Positions 16,954-25,058 of a stretch of DNA of 64,000 nucleotides are shown in pieces (position 1 is the stretch's first letter; every line of letters starts with the position of its first letter). The position numbers were made by a program, and so were the translations under genes. This DNA comes from Alkalimonas cellulosilytica (lineage in GTDB: Bacteria; Pseudomonadota; Gammaproteobacteria; Enterobacterales; Alteromonadaceae): contig NZ_JAUHLI010000009.1 of NCBI RefSeq assembly GCF_036325985.1, forward strand, positions 1-64,000, given 5' to 3'. The notes beneath the pieces were generated by a model. That model searched no databases. It was not told the DNA's origin and was given only the letters and a program-made list of their open reading frames with translations.

Positions 16954-17397
16954 GTGACCAAAACCACCTTCGCCACGTGCGCTTTCGTCAAAACTTTCCA
17001 CCAGATTAAACTCGGCCTGCACCACCGGCACAAAGACCAGTTGCGCCATGCGCTCACCGGGCTCAATGGTAAAGCTGCTGTGGCCGCGGTTCCATACCGA
17101 CACCATCAACTGGCCCTGATAATCCGAGTCAATCAAGCCCACCAGATTACCCAGCACAATGCCATGCTTATGGCCAAGGCCAGAGCGTGGCAAAATGGTG
17201 GCACAGAGGTTAGGGTCGCCAATATGGATGGAAAGGCCGGTTGGGATAAGCTCGGTCTGGCCTGGTTCCAGGGTGAGGGCGCTATCAAGCAAAGCACGCA
17301 GATCCAGGCCGGCAGAGCCCGGGGTGGCGTAAGCGGGTAGTGGAAACTCGCTGCCAATGCGCGGGTCGAGAATTTTCAAATCAATGGCTTTTTTCAT
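16939..17397 (-). CDS. dut: dUTP pyrophosphatase
   Basis: Hydrolyses dUTP to dUMP, keeping uracil out of DNA and feeding thymidylate synthesis. 152 aa with the five trimeric dUTPase motifs: PGSAGLDLRA (I), PRSGLG (II), GLIDSDYQGQLMVSVWN (III), PGERMAQLV (IV) and RGEGGFGHSGR (V). It starts 11 nt after coaBC, the usual coaBC-dut pair. Its 3' end carries a 15-bp tandem duplication. Confidence 0.98.
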   Translation of the reverse strand: MKKAIDLKILDPRIGSEFPLPAYATPGSAGLDLRALLDSALTLEPGQTELIPTGLSIHIGDPNLCATILPRSGLGHKHGIVLGNLVGLIDSDYQGQLMVSVWNRGHSSFTIEPGERMAQLVFVPVVQAEFNLVESFDESARGEGGFGHSGRS

Positions 17398-17408
17398 GTG
17401 TAGTTCCG

Positions 17409-18671
17409 TTAAGGTAAAGGCTGCTGTTGCTGAATACGTTGAGCAATCAGCTGCAAAATGGCTGCCGCCAGTGCGGTTTTAGCCTGGCGCTCCAGCGCGA
17501 GTTCGCCACCTTGCCAGTAGGCGGTGATGGCATTGTGTTCGCTGTGAAACCCTTGCTCTTTTGAAGACACATCGTTGGCACAAATCAGATCCAGCTTTTT
17601 GCGCTGCAGTTTGTCTTTGGCATAACTGGCCAGATTTTCGGTTTCTGCAGCAAAGCCAACGGTGAAAGGGCGCTGATAGGTCAGGGCCGCTACATCGGCG
17701 ATAATATCCGGGTTTTTCACCAGCGTCAGGGTCAGCTCGTCGTTGCTGCTGGTCTTTTTCATTTTCTGCCCGGCGACCTCGGCCACCCGGTAATCGGCAA
17801 CGGCGGCGCAGCCAATAAAGATGTCGGCCGTGCTGGCGCGCTGCATCACCGCTGTGTGCATCTGCTGCGCCGATTGCACGTCAATGCGCTCGACGCCAGC
17901 GGGGGTTAGCAGATTGACCGGCCCTGTAACCAATTGCACTTTGGCGCCGGCTTTGGCGGCCGCTTCGGCCAGTGCAAAGCCCATCTTGCCGGAGCTGTGG
18001 TTGCTGAGAAAACGCACCGGATCGATGGCCTCGCGGGTGGGGCCTGCAGTAATCAATAGCGTTTTACCCTGCAAGGCGGGTAGTGCTGGCGCTTGCAGCT
18101 GTTCTAAGGCCGCAACCAGCTCCAAGGGTTCCAACATCCGGCCCGGGCCGACATCGCCACAGGCCTGTTCGCCAGCTGCTGGGCCTGCAATGTGAAATTT
18201 TCGTTCTTTCAGTGTTGCTATGTTGTGCTGTGTTGCGCTATTTTTATACATCTGCTGATTCATGGCTGGCGCAACCATGACTGGAGCACTGCCTGCGAGT
18301 ACACAGGTGGTCAGTAAGTCATTGGCGAGGCCATGGGCCAGCCGGGCAATCAGATCGGCGCTGGCCGGCGCTATCAGAATGCAACTGGCCCATTTTGCCA
18401 GCTCAATATGGCCCATGGCGGCTTCTGCCGCTGGATCCAGCAGGCTGGAGCTGACCGGGTTGCCAGACAGGGCTTGCAAAGTAAGCGGGGTAATAAAGTG
18501 GCTGCCGCCTTCGGTCAGGATCACCCGTACTTCGGCACCGCGCTCTTTTAAACGCCGGATCAGATCGGCACTTTTGTAGGCGGCGATGCCGCCGCTGATG
18601 CCCAGTAAGATCCGCTGGCCGCTTAGCGTTGTTTGACCGCTAGTTGTTTGGCCAATAAGAGTAGTTTGCAT
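17409..18671 (-). CDS. coaBC: Bifunctional phosphopantothenoylcysteine synthetase/decarboxylase CoaBC
   Basis: Two consecutive steps of coenzyme A synthesis. The N-terminal flavoprotein decarboxylase (CoaC, about 1-205) shows LLGISGGIAAYKSADL, VAPAMNQQMY and ACGDVGPGRM. The C-terminal synthetase (CoaB, about 205-415) shows TAGPTREAIDPVRFLSNHSS and VADYR..KMKK. 420 aa. The N-terminus has a short low-complexity repeat TTLIGQTTSGQTTLSGQ before the conserved core. It is divergent from radC and upstream of dut, as in E. coli (dfp-dut). Confidence 0.97.
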   Translation of the reverse strand: MQTTLIGQTTSGQTTLSGQRILLGISGGIAAYKSADLIRRLKERGAEVRVILTEGGSHFITPLTLQALSGNPVSSSLLDPAAEAAMGHIELAKWASCILIAPASADLIARLAHGLANDLLTTCVLAGSAPVMVAPAMNQQMYKNSATQHNIATLKERKFHIAGPAAGEQACGDVGPGRMLEPLELVAALEQLQAPALPALQGKTLLITAGPTREAIDPVRFLSNHSSGKMGFALAEAAAKAGAKVQLVTGPVNLLTPAGVERIDVQSAQQMHTAVMQRASTADIFIGCAAVADYRVAEVAGQKMKKTSSNDELTLTLVKNPDIIADVAALTYQRPFTVGFAAETENLASYAKDKLQRKKLDLICANDVSSKEQGFHSEHNAITAYWQGGELALERQAKTALAAAILQLIAQRIQQQQPLP

Positions 18672-18765
18672 GCTGTGAAGTCCGTTGACTGAAACTGGGC
18701 TAAAGATAGCATGAAATGGTTACTTACTTCAGCTGCTAAAGATGCATTTCATACATGGAGGAAGC

Positions 18766-19440
18766 ATGGCAATCAGGGACTGGCCAGCTGAAGAGCGGCC
18801 CAGAGAAAAGTTGTTGCAACGCGGCGCTACCGCCTTGTCGGATGCCGAATTACTGGCGATCTTTTTACGCACCGGCTTGCCGGGGATGTCGGCGGTGGAG
18901 CTGGCGCGCAGCTTACTGGCCGATTTTGGCTCGCTGAAAGCGCTGATGCAGGCACCGCTGCCACGCTTTTGTGAAGGTAAGGGGCTGGGGATGGCCAAGT
19001 ATGTGCAGCTGCAGGCCGTGATGGAGCTAAGCCAGCGCTGTTTGCAGCAAAGCCTGCAGCACGAAGCCGTCTTTACCGAGCCTTCGTTGGTGAAACGCTA
19101 TTTAAGCCAGCAGCTGCAGCGCGAGAGCAGAGAAGTCTTTCAGGTGCTGTACCTGGATAACCAGCACCGTTTGCTTAAATCCGAGCCGCTATTTTACGGT
19201 ACTATTGATGCGTCACCGGTCTATCCGCGGGTGGTGGTGCAGCAGGCATTGAAGTACAATGCTGCTGCGCTGATCCTGGCGCACAATCACCCATCCGGTG
19301 TGGCAGAACCGAGCCGGGCGGATCGCAGCATTACCAGCCGGATCCAGCAGGCGCTGCAGCTGGTGGATATCCGGGTGCTCGATCATCTGGTGGTCGGCGA
19401 TGGCGAGGTGGTGTCCTTTGCCGAGCGGGGTTGGATCTAG
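18766..19440 (+). CDS. radC: RadC-family JAMM-domain protein
   Basis: 224 aa. N-terminal helix-hairpin-helix-like part (GATALSDAELLAIFLRTG) and C-terminal JAB/MPN+ domain with the metal-binding HNHPSG..SRADR motif. Its molecular function is not established despite the name. The ATG at 18766 follows GGAGGAAGC; the longer frame from 18742 is discarded. It is divergent from coaBC and ahead of rpmB, the standard order. Confidence 0.95.
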   Translation: MAIRDWPAEERPREKLLQRGATALSDAELLAIFLRTGLPGMSAVELARSLLADFGSLKALMQAPLPRFCEGKGLGMAKYVQLQAVMELSQRCLQQSLQHEAVFTEPSLVKRYLSQQLQRESREVFQVLYLDNQHRLLKSEPLFYGTIDASPVYPRVVVQQALKYNAAALILAHNHPSGVAEPSRADRSITSRIQQALQLVDIRVLDHLVVGDGEVVSFAERGWI

Positions 19441-19508
19441 CCGGATCCTCACCAGGATCTGCGATCGTATTAAATTGCTGCAAACGAGCGGTTTGCGGAT
19501 GAATTTGC

Positions 19509-19537
19509 TTGAATTCGGACCACCTTTCGTGTATAAA
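19509..19537 (+). promoter_or_regulatory. Sigma-70-type promoter of rpmBG
   Basis: TTGAAT (19509-19514), a 17-bp spacer, then TATAAA (19532-19537). This is close to consensus with ideal spacing, and lies about 90 bp upstream of the rpmB start codon and about 70 bp after radC. Confidence 0.65.
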
Positions 19538-19628
19538 TTGCGCCCTCTTACGTTTTCAGAGCCGCCTTCCTTGGCCAGAAGGCAGATAAAACGCTCGAGC
19601 AAGCAGTTATTTTTTGGAGAGATACGAC

Positions 19629-19865
19629 ATGTCTAAAGTATGCCAAGTGACCGGCAAACGACCTATTACTGGTAATAACAGGTCTCATGCCAACAACGCA
19701 ACCAAGCGCCGTTTCCTGCCGAACCTGCAAACGCACCGTTTCTGGGTTGAAAGTGAAAATCGTTTCGTCAAACTGCGCCTGTCTACCAAAGGCATGCGTA
19801 TTATTGATAAGAATGGCATCGATTCAGTTTTGGCTGATCTGCGTGCCAAAGGTCTGAAAGTTTAA
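19629..19865 (+). CDS. rpmB: 50S ribosomal protein L28
   Basis: 78 aa. The sequence MSKVCQVTGKRPITGNNRSH and the NLQTHRFWVESE block are typical of L28. The ATG at 19629 follows TTGGAGAG; the frame extension to 19614 is unsupported. It is co-transcribed with rpmG 11 bp downstream. Confidence 0.98.
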   Translation: MSKVCQVTGKRPITGNNRSHANNATKRRFLPNLQTHRFWVESENRFVKLRLSTKGMRIIDKNGIDSVLADLRAKGLKV

Positions 19866-19876
19866 GGATTACGACG

Positions 19877-20032
19877 ATGCGCGATAAAATTCGTTTAGTA
19901 TCATCTGCTGGCACTGGTTTCTTCTACACCACCACGAAGAACAAGCGTACCATGCCTGAGAAGATGGAAATCAAAAAGTTTGATCCTAAAGTGCGTAAGC
20001 ACGTGATTTTCAAAGAAGCGAAAATCAAGTAA
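19877..20032 (+). CDS. rpmG: 50S ribosomal protein L33
   Basis: A 51-aa protein reading MRDKIRLVSSAGTGFFYTTT at its start, then TKNKRTMPEKMEIKKFDP and ending FKEAKIK, which matches bacterial L33. AAGGA lies 9 nt before the ATG. It contains no zinc-finger cysteines, so it is the zinc-free (C-) form, as in E. coli. The pair rpmB-rpmG ends at a strong intrinsic terminator 17 bp downstream. Confidence 0.98.
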   Translation: MRDKIRLVSSAGTGFFYTTTKNKRTMPEKMEIKKFDPKVRKHVIFKEAKIK

Positions 20033-20048
20033 TCAAACGTTCTGAAAG

Positions 20049-20073
20049 AACCCGGCCTGGCCGGGTTTTTTTC
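20049..20073 (+). terminator. Intrinsic terminator of rpmBG
   Basis: A GC-rich stem AACCCGGC/GCCGGGTT (20049-20056 with 20060-20067) with a 3-nt loop, running into a T-tract that ends at 20072. Located 17 bp after the rpmG stop. Confidence 0.9.
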
Positions 20074-20155
20074 TGTCTGTAATTTGGTGCTGTTGGCTGA
20101 AGTATGGACTGCTGTGGTAGACTTTTCGTCATTCACCATGACGCAGGTTTTTCTC

Positions 20156-20626
20156 ATGCTGCCAAAACTCTCCCGTCGCGCCTGGAACAATGTACTGATT
20201 TTTGCTGTGCTGTTGCTGATGTTTTTGCTCTATGGCACACCACAGCGGTTGGCGGATTTAAAGCACCGCAATACCAGCTTACTGGGCGAGCAACAACTGC
20301 TGAGCATTGAGTTTGCCAGTGTGCGTATCAGCCGTTCACCGCAAGGTTGGCAGCTGGCGCCGGCCCGGCCGGATCTGCAGCCTTTGGTGGACCGCACCCT
20401 GGCCATCTGGCAGCAGCAATTGCTGGCCGGAGGGGAGCGAAGCGTGTCACCCTTACCGGAGCCGTTAACTCAGGCGCAACTGGTGCTGGCTGGACAGGGG
20501 GAGCCGATAATCTGGGAACTGTCTTTGTCCGAACAGCAGTTTTATTTGAGCCCTTCCCATCGTCGTCTGTATTATCCCATCAGCGCGGCTGAAGCCGAGT
20601 TGTTGTTTCCTGCGGAGTTTCGTTGA
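20156..20626 (+). CDS. Unknown membrane-anchored protein upstream of mutM
   Basis: 156 aa, not recognised. It starts with basic residues and one hydrophobic helix (WNNVLIFAVLLLMFLLYG, about 10-27), then about 125 residues with no further membrane segment, so it probably has an inner-membrane anchor and a periplasmic domain. ATG 20156 has AGG 8 nt upstream; an in-frame ATG at 20138 is also possible. Its TGA stop overlaps the mutM ATG (TGATG), which predicts translational coupling. Nothing in the protein suggests a DNA-repair role; the coupling may only reflect operon packing. No homologous function is claimed. Confidence 0.7.
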   Translation: MLPKLSRRAWNNVLIFAVLLLMFLLYGTPQRLADLKHRNTSLLGEQQLLSIEFASVRISRSPQGWQLAPARPDLQPLVDRTLAIWQQQLLAGGERSVSPLPEPLTQAQLVLAGQGEPIIWELSLSEQQFYLSPSHRRLYYPISAAEAELLFPAEFR

Positions 20627-21435
20627 TGCCTGAATTGCCTGAAGTAGAAGTTTCCTGTCTTGGCATTCGCCCCCATCTGGCAGGGCAAGTGCTGCAGAAG
20701 GTGGTGGTACGGCAGCGCCAGCTGCGCTGGCCGATACCGGATGATGTATTGGCACTAAAGGATGAACCCATCCTGGGCGTCACACGCCGCGCCAAGTATT
20801 TGCTGATTGAACTGCCACAAGGCAGCATCCTGCTGCATCTTGGCATGTCCGGGCACTTGAAAGTCCTGCCGCAAAGCACACCGGCCGGTAAACATGATCA
20901 TGTCGACTTTGTGCTCAGCAGTGGTCAACTGCTGCGGCTCAATGATACCCGGCGTTTTGGTGCTGTGCTCTGGCAAACAAAGGAGGAAGCACACCCGATG
21001 CTGCAGGCACTTGGCCCAGAGCCCTTAACGGAAGCGTTTGATGCTGAACTGTTGTGGCAGCAGGCACAAAAGCGCAGCAGTGCCATCAAGCTGGTGCTGA
21101 TGGACAACAAGGTGGTGGTTGGGGTGGGGAATATCTACGCCAATGAAGCCTTGTTCAAAGCGGGTATTTTGCCAAGCCGTCCGGCTAAGTCTTTGTCTGT
21201 AGCTGAATGCGAGTGTTTGGTGCAGGAGGTGAAGCAAACTCTGGCGCAAGCCATTGCTCAGGGGGGCACTACCTTGCGCGATTTTAGCCAGTCCGATGGC
21301 AAGCCAGGCTATTTTAAGCAAGAGCTGCTGGTGTATGGCCGGGGCAATCAGGCGTGTTTGCGGTGTGGCGAGCTGTTGCAGGAAATACACTTAGGCCAGC
21401 GCAGCACGGTGTTTTGCCAGAGTTGTCAGAGCTGA
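20626..21435 (+). CDS. mutM: Formamidopyrimidine-DNA glycosylase MutM (Fpg)
   Basis: Removes 8-oxoguanine and ring-opened purines and cleaves the AP site. 269 aa. After Met removal the catalytic Pro is exposed (M-PELPEVE), followed by the catalytic Glu. TRRAKYLL contains the conserved Lys, and the C-terminal zinc finger CLRCGE..FCQSCQ is intact. The start must be ATG 20626 rather than the TTG at 20623, because the enzyme needs Pro as residue 2. It overlaps the preceding gene's stop by one base. Its stop is 1 bp from the convergent outer-membrane gene. Confidence 0.98.
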   Translation: MPELPEVEVSCLGIRPHLAGQVLQKVVVRQRQLRWPIPDDVLALKDEPILGVTRRAKYLLIELPQGSILLHLGMSGHLKVLPQSTPAGKHDHVDFVLSSGQLLRLNDTRRFGAVLWQTKEEAHPMLQALGPEPLTEAFDAELLWQQAQKRSSAIKLVLMDNKVVVGVGNIYANEALFKAGILPSRPAKSLSVAECECLVQEVKQTLAQAIAQGGTTLRDFSQSDGKPGYFKQELLVYGRGNQACLRCGELLQEIHLGQRSTVFCQSCQS

Positions 21436-21436
21436 G

Positions 21437-23059
21437 TTAAAAACGCCGCTTGGCCATAGCGCGGAACTGCCAGCTATCCAGCCCTGGCTCGCTGCGCAGC
21501 GGTTTGGCCAAGTCCAGGTGCACCATGGTACCGCGGCTGGAGTATTTGGACAGTAGCCGTACCCCACCCCCTACACCAAACAGCACCTTATCGCTGGCCT
21601 CACTGCTTTGCCAGGGATCATCCCAAGCCCGGCCTGCATCGACAAAGCCGGCAAAACCAACATCAAACAACCGTAATATGGACCAGGGCGTGTAGTAACG
21701 GTATTCGCCGCTGGCGACCCAAAGTTTCTGGCCCCGTTGAAAGTAAAGTGGGTAGGCCCGCATGCCATTATCACCGCCCAATTGACGCAGCTGATCCCGA
21801 TACATGTCCCGGCCAAGCTCCAGGTGAAAGCGGGCCGCCAGGCTGCTTTGCTCAGTCAGGTGGTGCACCAATAACCAGTGACTGCTGAGCTCGCTGCGGG
21901 AAGGCTCATCGCTCTGCCATTGCTGTTTTATGTGATGCTCTGTCAGCAGCCAGCTGCCTGGTTTGATGGTCCAGTTTTTCTCCAGTCGGCTGCTTAGTTG
22001 CCAGCCATTGGCATCAGCACCCAGCCAATCGGTCAGGCGGGCCAGTTGCAGCGTCCATTGCCAGCCAAAATTAATGTCTTCGGTCCGGTTGAACTGATTG
22101 ATTTGATACAGCTTCTGGTAATCGGACTGCAGCCATTGATACTCCAGCCAGAGTGCGGATAAATCCCGATCAGGCGGTAAGCCATTTTGGGTATCCGCAT
22201 TGTTGGCAAATTGCTGGTCATGCAGCCGAAAGCCCAGCAGCAGCCGTTGCGCGCTGTAGGTACTGGCATACAAGCTAAAACCAAGATAACTTTGCAGCCA
22301 GTGTCGTTTGCTGTCGTAACGATTGCTTTCTTCGCCGCGCTGATACTCTCTGAGCTCCTCTTTATTTTTCTGCACCTCAAAGCCCATAGCCCAGGGCGAG
22401 CTAATGCGATAAAAGGGGCGCTCAACCGCGAACAGATAACTTTCCCCATCGGAGTTATCCGCGTACTGCAGCGCGCTGCTCCAGTGACTGCCAAACATAT
22501 TGGGGGAGGCAAAGCTCAGCAAATAACCGGTTCGTTCACTGTCTTTGGCGTAATCCAGCTGCAACTGATTACCAGTACCCAGCAGGTTGTCTTCGGCGAT
22601 GCCGATGGAGTATTGAGAGACACCGCCTTCGTGTTTGAAATCAATTTTTGGCAACAAAGACCAGTTGTCCCAGCTTTCTACCAATACATCCACCTGATGC
22701 GTTTCGCTGCAGTAGTGGCTGATACTGACTTTGGCTTCGCGCAGATAGCGCCGGCTTCTGAGCAAGCGCTCAGTTTCTTCCAGCTCAGCCAGGCTGAGCC
22801 GGTCACCCTCAGCAAACAACAAGTCCTGCCGCAGTGTTTCGTCCCGGGTGATGATGTGGCTGTAGTTGGCAAAGCGATGCAGCCAGAAGGTGCCCGGTTC
22901 ATCCAAGTCGAACACATTGCTGGCATCAAAATCAATGGAGCGGATACGAATATCGCCCCGCTCAGGCAGAGCATCGGTACTTTCCAGCAGCTGGCAGTCA
23001 CTGGCCTGCACCGCACTGGCGAGCAGGCAAGCCGCACTCAGCAGTGTCAGCCCTCGCAT
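21437..23059 (-). CDS. Omp85-like outer membrane protein with one POTRA domain
   Basis: 540 aa. A signal peptide (MRGLTLLSAACLLASAVQAS) is followed by a POTRA-like domain (about 35-135, with LRQDLLFAEGDRLSLAELEETERLLRS..YLREAKV), then a long beta-rich part rich in aromatic/alternating strands. The C-terminus ends in Phe (AKRRF), the usual signal recognised by the Bam machinery. FVDAGRAWDD near the C-terminus is typical of the bacterial surface antigen (D15/BamA/TamA) barrel. A single POTRA and short length separate it from BamA (five POTRAs). Substrate or partner unknown. It is followed upstream by mscS (18-bp gap) on the same strand. Confidence 0.8.
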   Translation of the reverse strand: MRGLTLLSAACLLASAVQASDCQLLESTDALPERGDIRIRSIDFDASNVFDLDEPGTFWLHRFANYSHIITRDETLRQDLLFAEGDRLSLAELEETERLLRSRRYLREAKVSISHYCSETHQVDVLVESWDNWSLLPKIDFKHEGGVSQYSIGIAEDNLLGTGNQLQLDYAKDSERTGYLLSFASPNMFGSHWSSALQYADNSDGESYLFAVERPFYRISSPWAMGFEVQKNKEELREYQRGEESNRYDSKRHWLQSYLGFSLYASTYSAQRLLLGFRLHDQQFANNADTQNGLPPDRDLSALWLEYQWLQSDYQKLYQINQFNRTEDINFGWQWTLQLARLTDWLGADANGWQLSSRLEKNWTIKPGSWLLTEHHIKQQWQSDEPSRSELSSHWLLVHHLTEQSSLAARFHLELGRDMYRDQLRQLGGDNGMRAYPLYFQRGQKLWVASGEYRYYTPWSILRLFDVGFAGFVDAGRAWDDPWQSSEASDKVLFGVGGGVRLLSKYSSRGTMVHLDLAKPLRSEPGLDSWQFRAMAKRRF

Positions 23060-23077
23060 ATTAGCCCCTTGTCAGGC

Positions 23078-23941
23078 TCAGGGGCTGATATCGGCATCAT
23101 CACCTGCTTTGTCTGCTTTGGCCGGAACAATGGTAATGGGAAAAGGTGCGCTTTCACTGCCGGCATACAAGGAGCGGTGTGGGAACGGAATTTCAATTCC
23201 GGCGGCGTCAAATGCATTTTTTACCTCTTCCTGCAGGCTGTTGCGTAAATCACGGAAGTTTTCCCGCTTGGTCCAAACCGAGAACTGAATGTTCAGGCTG
23301 GAGTCGCCAAAGCCATTAAACACAAACAAAGGTGAAGGCTCATCCAGACAAAGCGGATTGGCATCGGCCACAGCTATCAGCAACTCCCGCACCTGTTTGA
23401 TACTTTCTTTATAGGCGACCCCAATCTGTAAATCAAAGCGTCGGATGGGAAAGCGGGTCAGGTTGGTCATTTGTGATTTGATCAGGCTTTCATTCGGAAT
23501 ACGAACAAACAGATTATCAAAGGTACGCAGTTTGACCGAGAGCAAGTCGATGGACAGCACCTCACCCGTGGTTTCGCCCACCTTAATGACGTCGCCTAAC
23601 TGAAAAGGCTTTTCGCCGATCAGGAATAAGCCACTAATCAGGTTCGATGCCGACGTTTGTGAGGCAAAACCAATGGCCACGGTCAGTACGCCAGCGGCGC
23701 CAAGCAAGACCCCTAAGCTAAAGCCCAGCTCTTTAAGGACCGAGGCCAGAAACAGTGACAATACCAGCCAGTACACCAGACGCTTTAACAGTACCTGGTG
23801 ATGGGAAGTCATGCCCTTGCTTAAGCGTACGGTGACTCTGGCCAGCAGGTGCGCTGCCAGTAAGCCAGTGAAGAATAGCAGGGCCGCCCGCAGAAAAGTA
23901 ACGACATGATGGTGTTCCAGCAATTGCAACATAGTGTCCAT
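23078..23941 (-). CDS. MscS-family mechanosensitive channel
   Basis: 287 aa. Three hydrophobic N-terminal helices, the last being the pore helix pattern GAAGVLTVAIGFASQTSASNLISG, followed by the MscS beta domain (GDVIKVGETTGEVLSIDLLS..RIPNESLI) and a C-terminal alpha/beta domain. The length is close to E. coli MscS. It is expected to release solutes on hypo-osmotic shock. It lies 12 bp downstream of a DUF432-type gene with which it probably forms an operon. Confidence 0.93.
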   Translation of the reverse strand: MDTMLQLLEHHHVVTFLRAALLFFTGLLAAHLLARVTVRLSKGMTSHHQVLLKRLVYWLVLSLFLASVLKELGFSLGVLLGAAGVLTVAIGFASQTSASNLISGLFLIGEKPFQLGDVIKVGETTGEVLSIDLLSVKLRTFDNLFVRIPNESLIKSQMTNLTRFPIRRFDLQIGVAYKESIKQVRELLIAVADANPLCLDEPSPLFVFNGFGDSSLNIQFSVWTKRENFRDLRNSLQEEVKNAFDAAGIEIPFPHRSLYAGSESAPFPITIVPAKADKAGDDADISP

Positions 23942-23953
23942 GAAAAGCTCCGC

Positions 23954-24772
23954 TTAATCGCTGAAGATACCGGTAAAGGCTCGTACAAAGGCATTTTTCT
24001 CAGCTTGCTGGCGTGGTTCGGTAATGCGCTGAGCTGCTTTAATACCAGTCGGTAACTTTCGTTCAATTTTAAGTTTAGCCAGTGGCTGCGTGGCTTCATG
24101 CACCAGGGTTACGGCCTCAGTCCAGAGGGTATGATCGCTGCGCTCAAACACCGACAGCAAGGGCACTGGTAAACTGACTTTATCGATACTCAGGATGGTT
24201 TTGCATTGATTGCTGATGGTAAGCGGGGTCACTGCACGATGCGGTCGCAGCGGGACTTCATCTAAACTATGACGGGCATGGGTTTTGGCGGCATAACAGA
24301 GCTCCCCAACCCGGGTAGAAGGGCCAAACCAGGTGTCCGATAACCGCAAAATAGGCCATTCCTGCAATTGGGTGTCGTTGCCGAGCAACAAGCGTACACA
24401 AAGCGGTGTACTGATGTAAAAATTGATGCTTTCACCTGGCGGGATCAAGACTGGCTGGCGGGTTTTTACCACCACGGGTCTGTCCATCAGGCAGGGCTGT
24501 AGCCGAAAATCCAACGGGGCTTTACGAAACACATAGCGTTGGAAGGTCAGGCTATCAGGGCGGTCATCAAGTTGCTCCTGCAGCACGCGATGCAGTAACT
24601 CTTCATCATTATGACGTTGATGACTGACCAGCCACTCACCAGCGGTGCGTTCCAGGTACAGTGAAAAAGGGCCAATGGCGATGTGCCAGCAGCCTTGCTC
24701 GCTCAGCCGCCTTGGTTGCCACCAGTCTGCCAGTGGCAGGGCATCGGTTGCTTGAAGCTCGCTGAGTGCCAT
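23954..24772 (-). CDS. DUF432-type protein paired with MscS channel
   Basis: 272 aa, no signal peptide or membrane segment. Recalled as resembling DUF432 proteins, which are often next to MscS channels; I base this on size, context and general pattern (LPPGESINFYISTPLCVRLL-like beta core with SDTWFGPSTRVGELCYAAKTHA), not on a search. The function is unknown. The 12-bp spacing to mscS suggests co-expression and perhaps a regulatory or assembly partner of the channel. Confidence 0.55.
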   Translation of the reverse strand: MALSELQATDALPLADWWQPRRLSEQGCWHIAIGPFSLYLERTAGEWLVSHQRHNDEELLHRVLQEQLDDRPDSLTFQRYVFRKAPLDFRLQPCLMDRPVVVKTRQPVLIPPGESINFYISTPLCVRLLLGNDTQLQEWPILRLSDTWFGPSTRVGELCYAAKTHARHSLDEVPLRPHRAVTPLTISNQCKTILSIDKVSLPVPLLSVFERSDHTLWTEAVTLVHEATQPLAKLKIERKLPTGIKAAQRITEPRQQAEKNAFVRAFTGIFSD

Positions 24773-24859
24773 CTAGATTCTCCTGAGTGATTTACACTAT
24801 CTTAGCAAGCTGCTGCCAGAAAAAGAATAGGGTGCTCAACAACTTCAGCAATCAGGTGG

Positions 24860-24888
24860 TTGTGCTGGTGCCGGATAGGCACTAAAAT
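24860..24888 (+). promoter_or_regulatory. Putative mgtE promoter
   Basis: TTGTGC (24860-24865), a 17-bp spacer and TAAAAT (24883-24888). This predicts a transcript start near 24895 and a long mgtE leader of about 165 nt. Confidence 0.5.
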
Positions 24889-24929
24889 ACACGGGTGTGA
24901 ATAAACCTTGTGCGGAGCTCATTCCAGCT

Positions 24930-25001
24930 ATGGACGTACCCAGTTGCAGGCGTAGCCTGATGACATATCCAAATTTTCATCGCACCTTTCTGGTAAGCTG
25001 A
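24930..25001 (+). CDS. Possible 23-codon leader peptide in the mgtE leader
   Basis: An ATG-to-TGA frame encoding MDVPSCRRSLMTYPNFHRTF followed by LVS. Its last codons (CTG GTA AGC) overlap the 5' arm of the anti-sequester hairpin at 24989-24997. A GGAG lies 12 nt upstream of the ATG, a longer spacing than ideal, so translation is uncertain. If it is translated, ribosome position would decide which leader structure forms, as in E. coli mgtL upstream of mgtA. It may be chance. Confidence 0.3.
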   Translation: MDVPSCRRSLMTYPNFHRTFLVS

Positions 25002-25053
25002 TCCTGCCCACTGGCAACCCCTTACCAGATCATACCAATGACGCTGTAAGGGG
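24989..25053 (+). promoter_or_regulatory. Mutually exclusive hairpins controlling the mgtE ribosome binding site
   Basis: TCTGGTAAG (24989-24997) is perfectly complementary to CTTACCAGA (25021-25029). CCCCTTAC (25018-25025) is perfectly complementary to GTAAGGGG (25046-25053), which is the mgtE Shine-Dalgarno sequence (AAGGGGG, 4 nt before the ATG). The two stems share 25021-25025, so only one can form: the first leaves the ribosome binding site free, the second buries it. An extra stem CAGGC/GCCTG lies at 24947-24959. This is the expected layout of a translational switch. I do not see the conserved M-box (ykoK) core. Confidence 0.6.
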
Positions 25054-25058
25054 GCATT

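Noticed and set aside
22187..23248. 353-codon plus-strand open frame
   Set aside because: It is antisense to the Omp85-like and mscS genes, both of which have convincing domains and signals. Its sequence looks like a shadow translation.
24895..25058. Known M-box (ykoK) Mg2+ riboswitch in the mgtE leader
   Set aside because: I looked for the conserved M-box core segments and did not find them by eye, so the leader is reported as an unassigned switch. A covariance-model search would be decisive.
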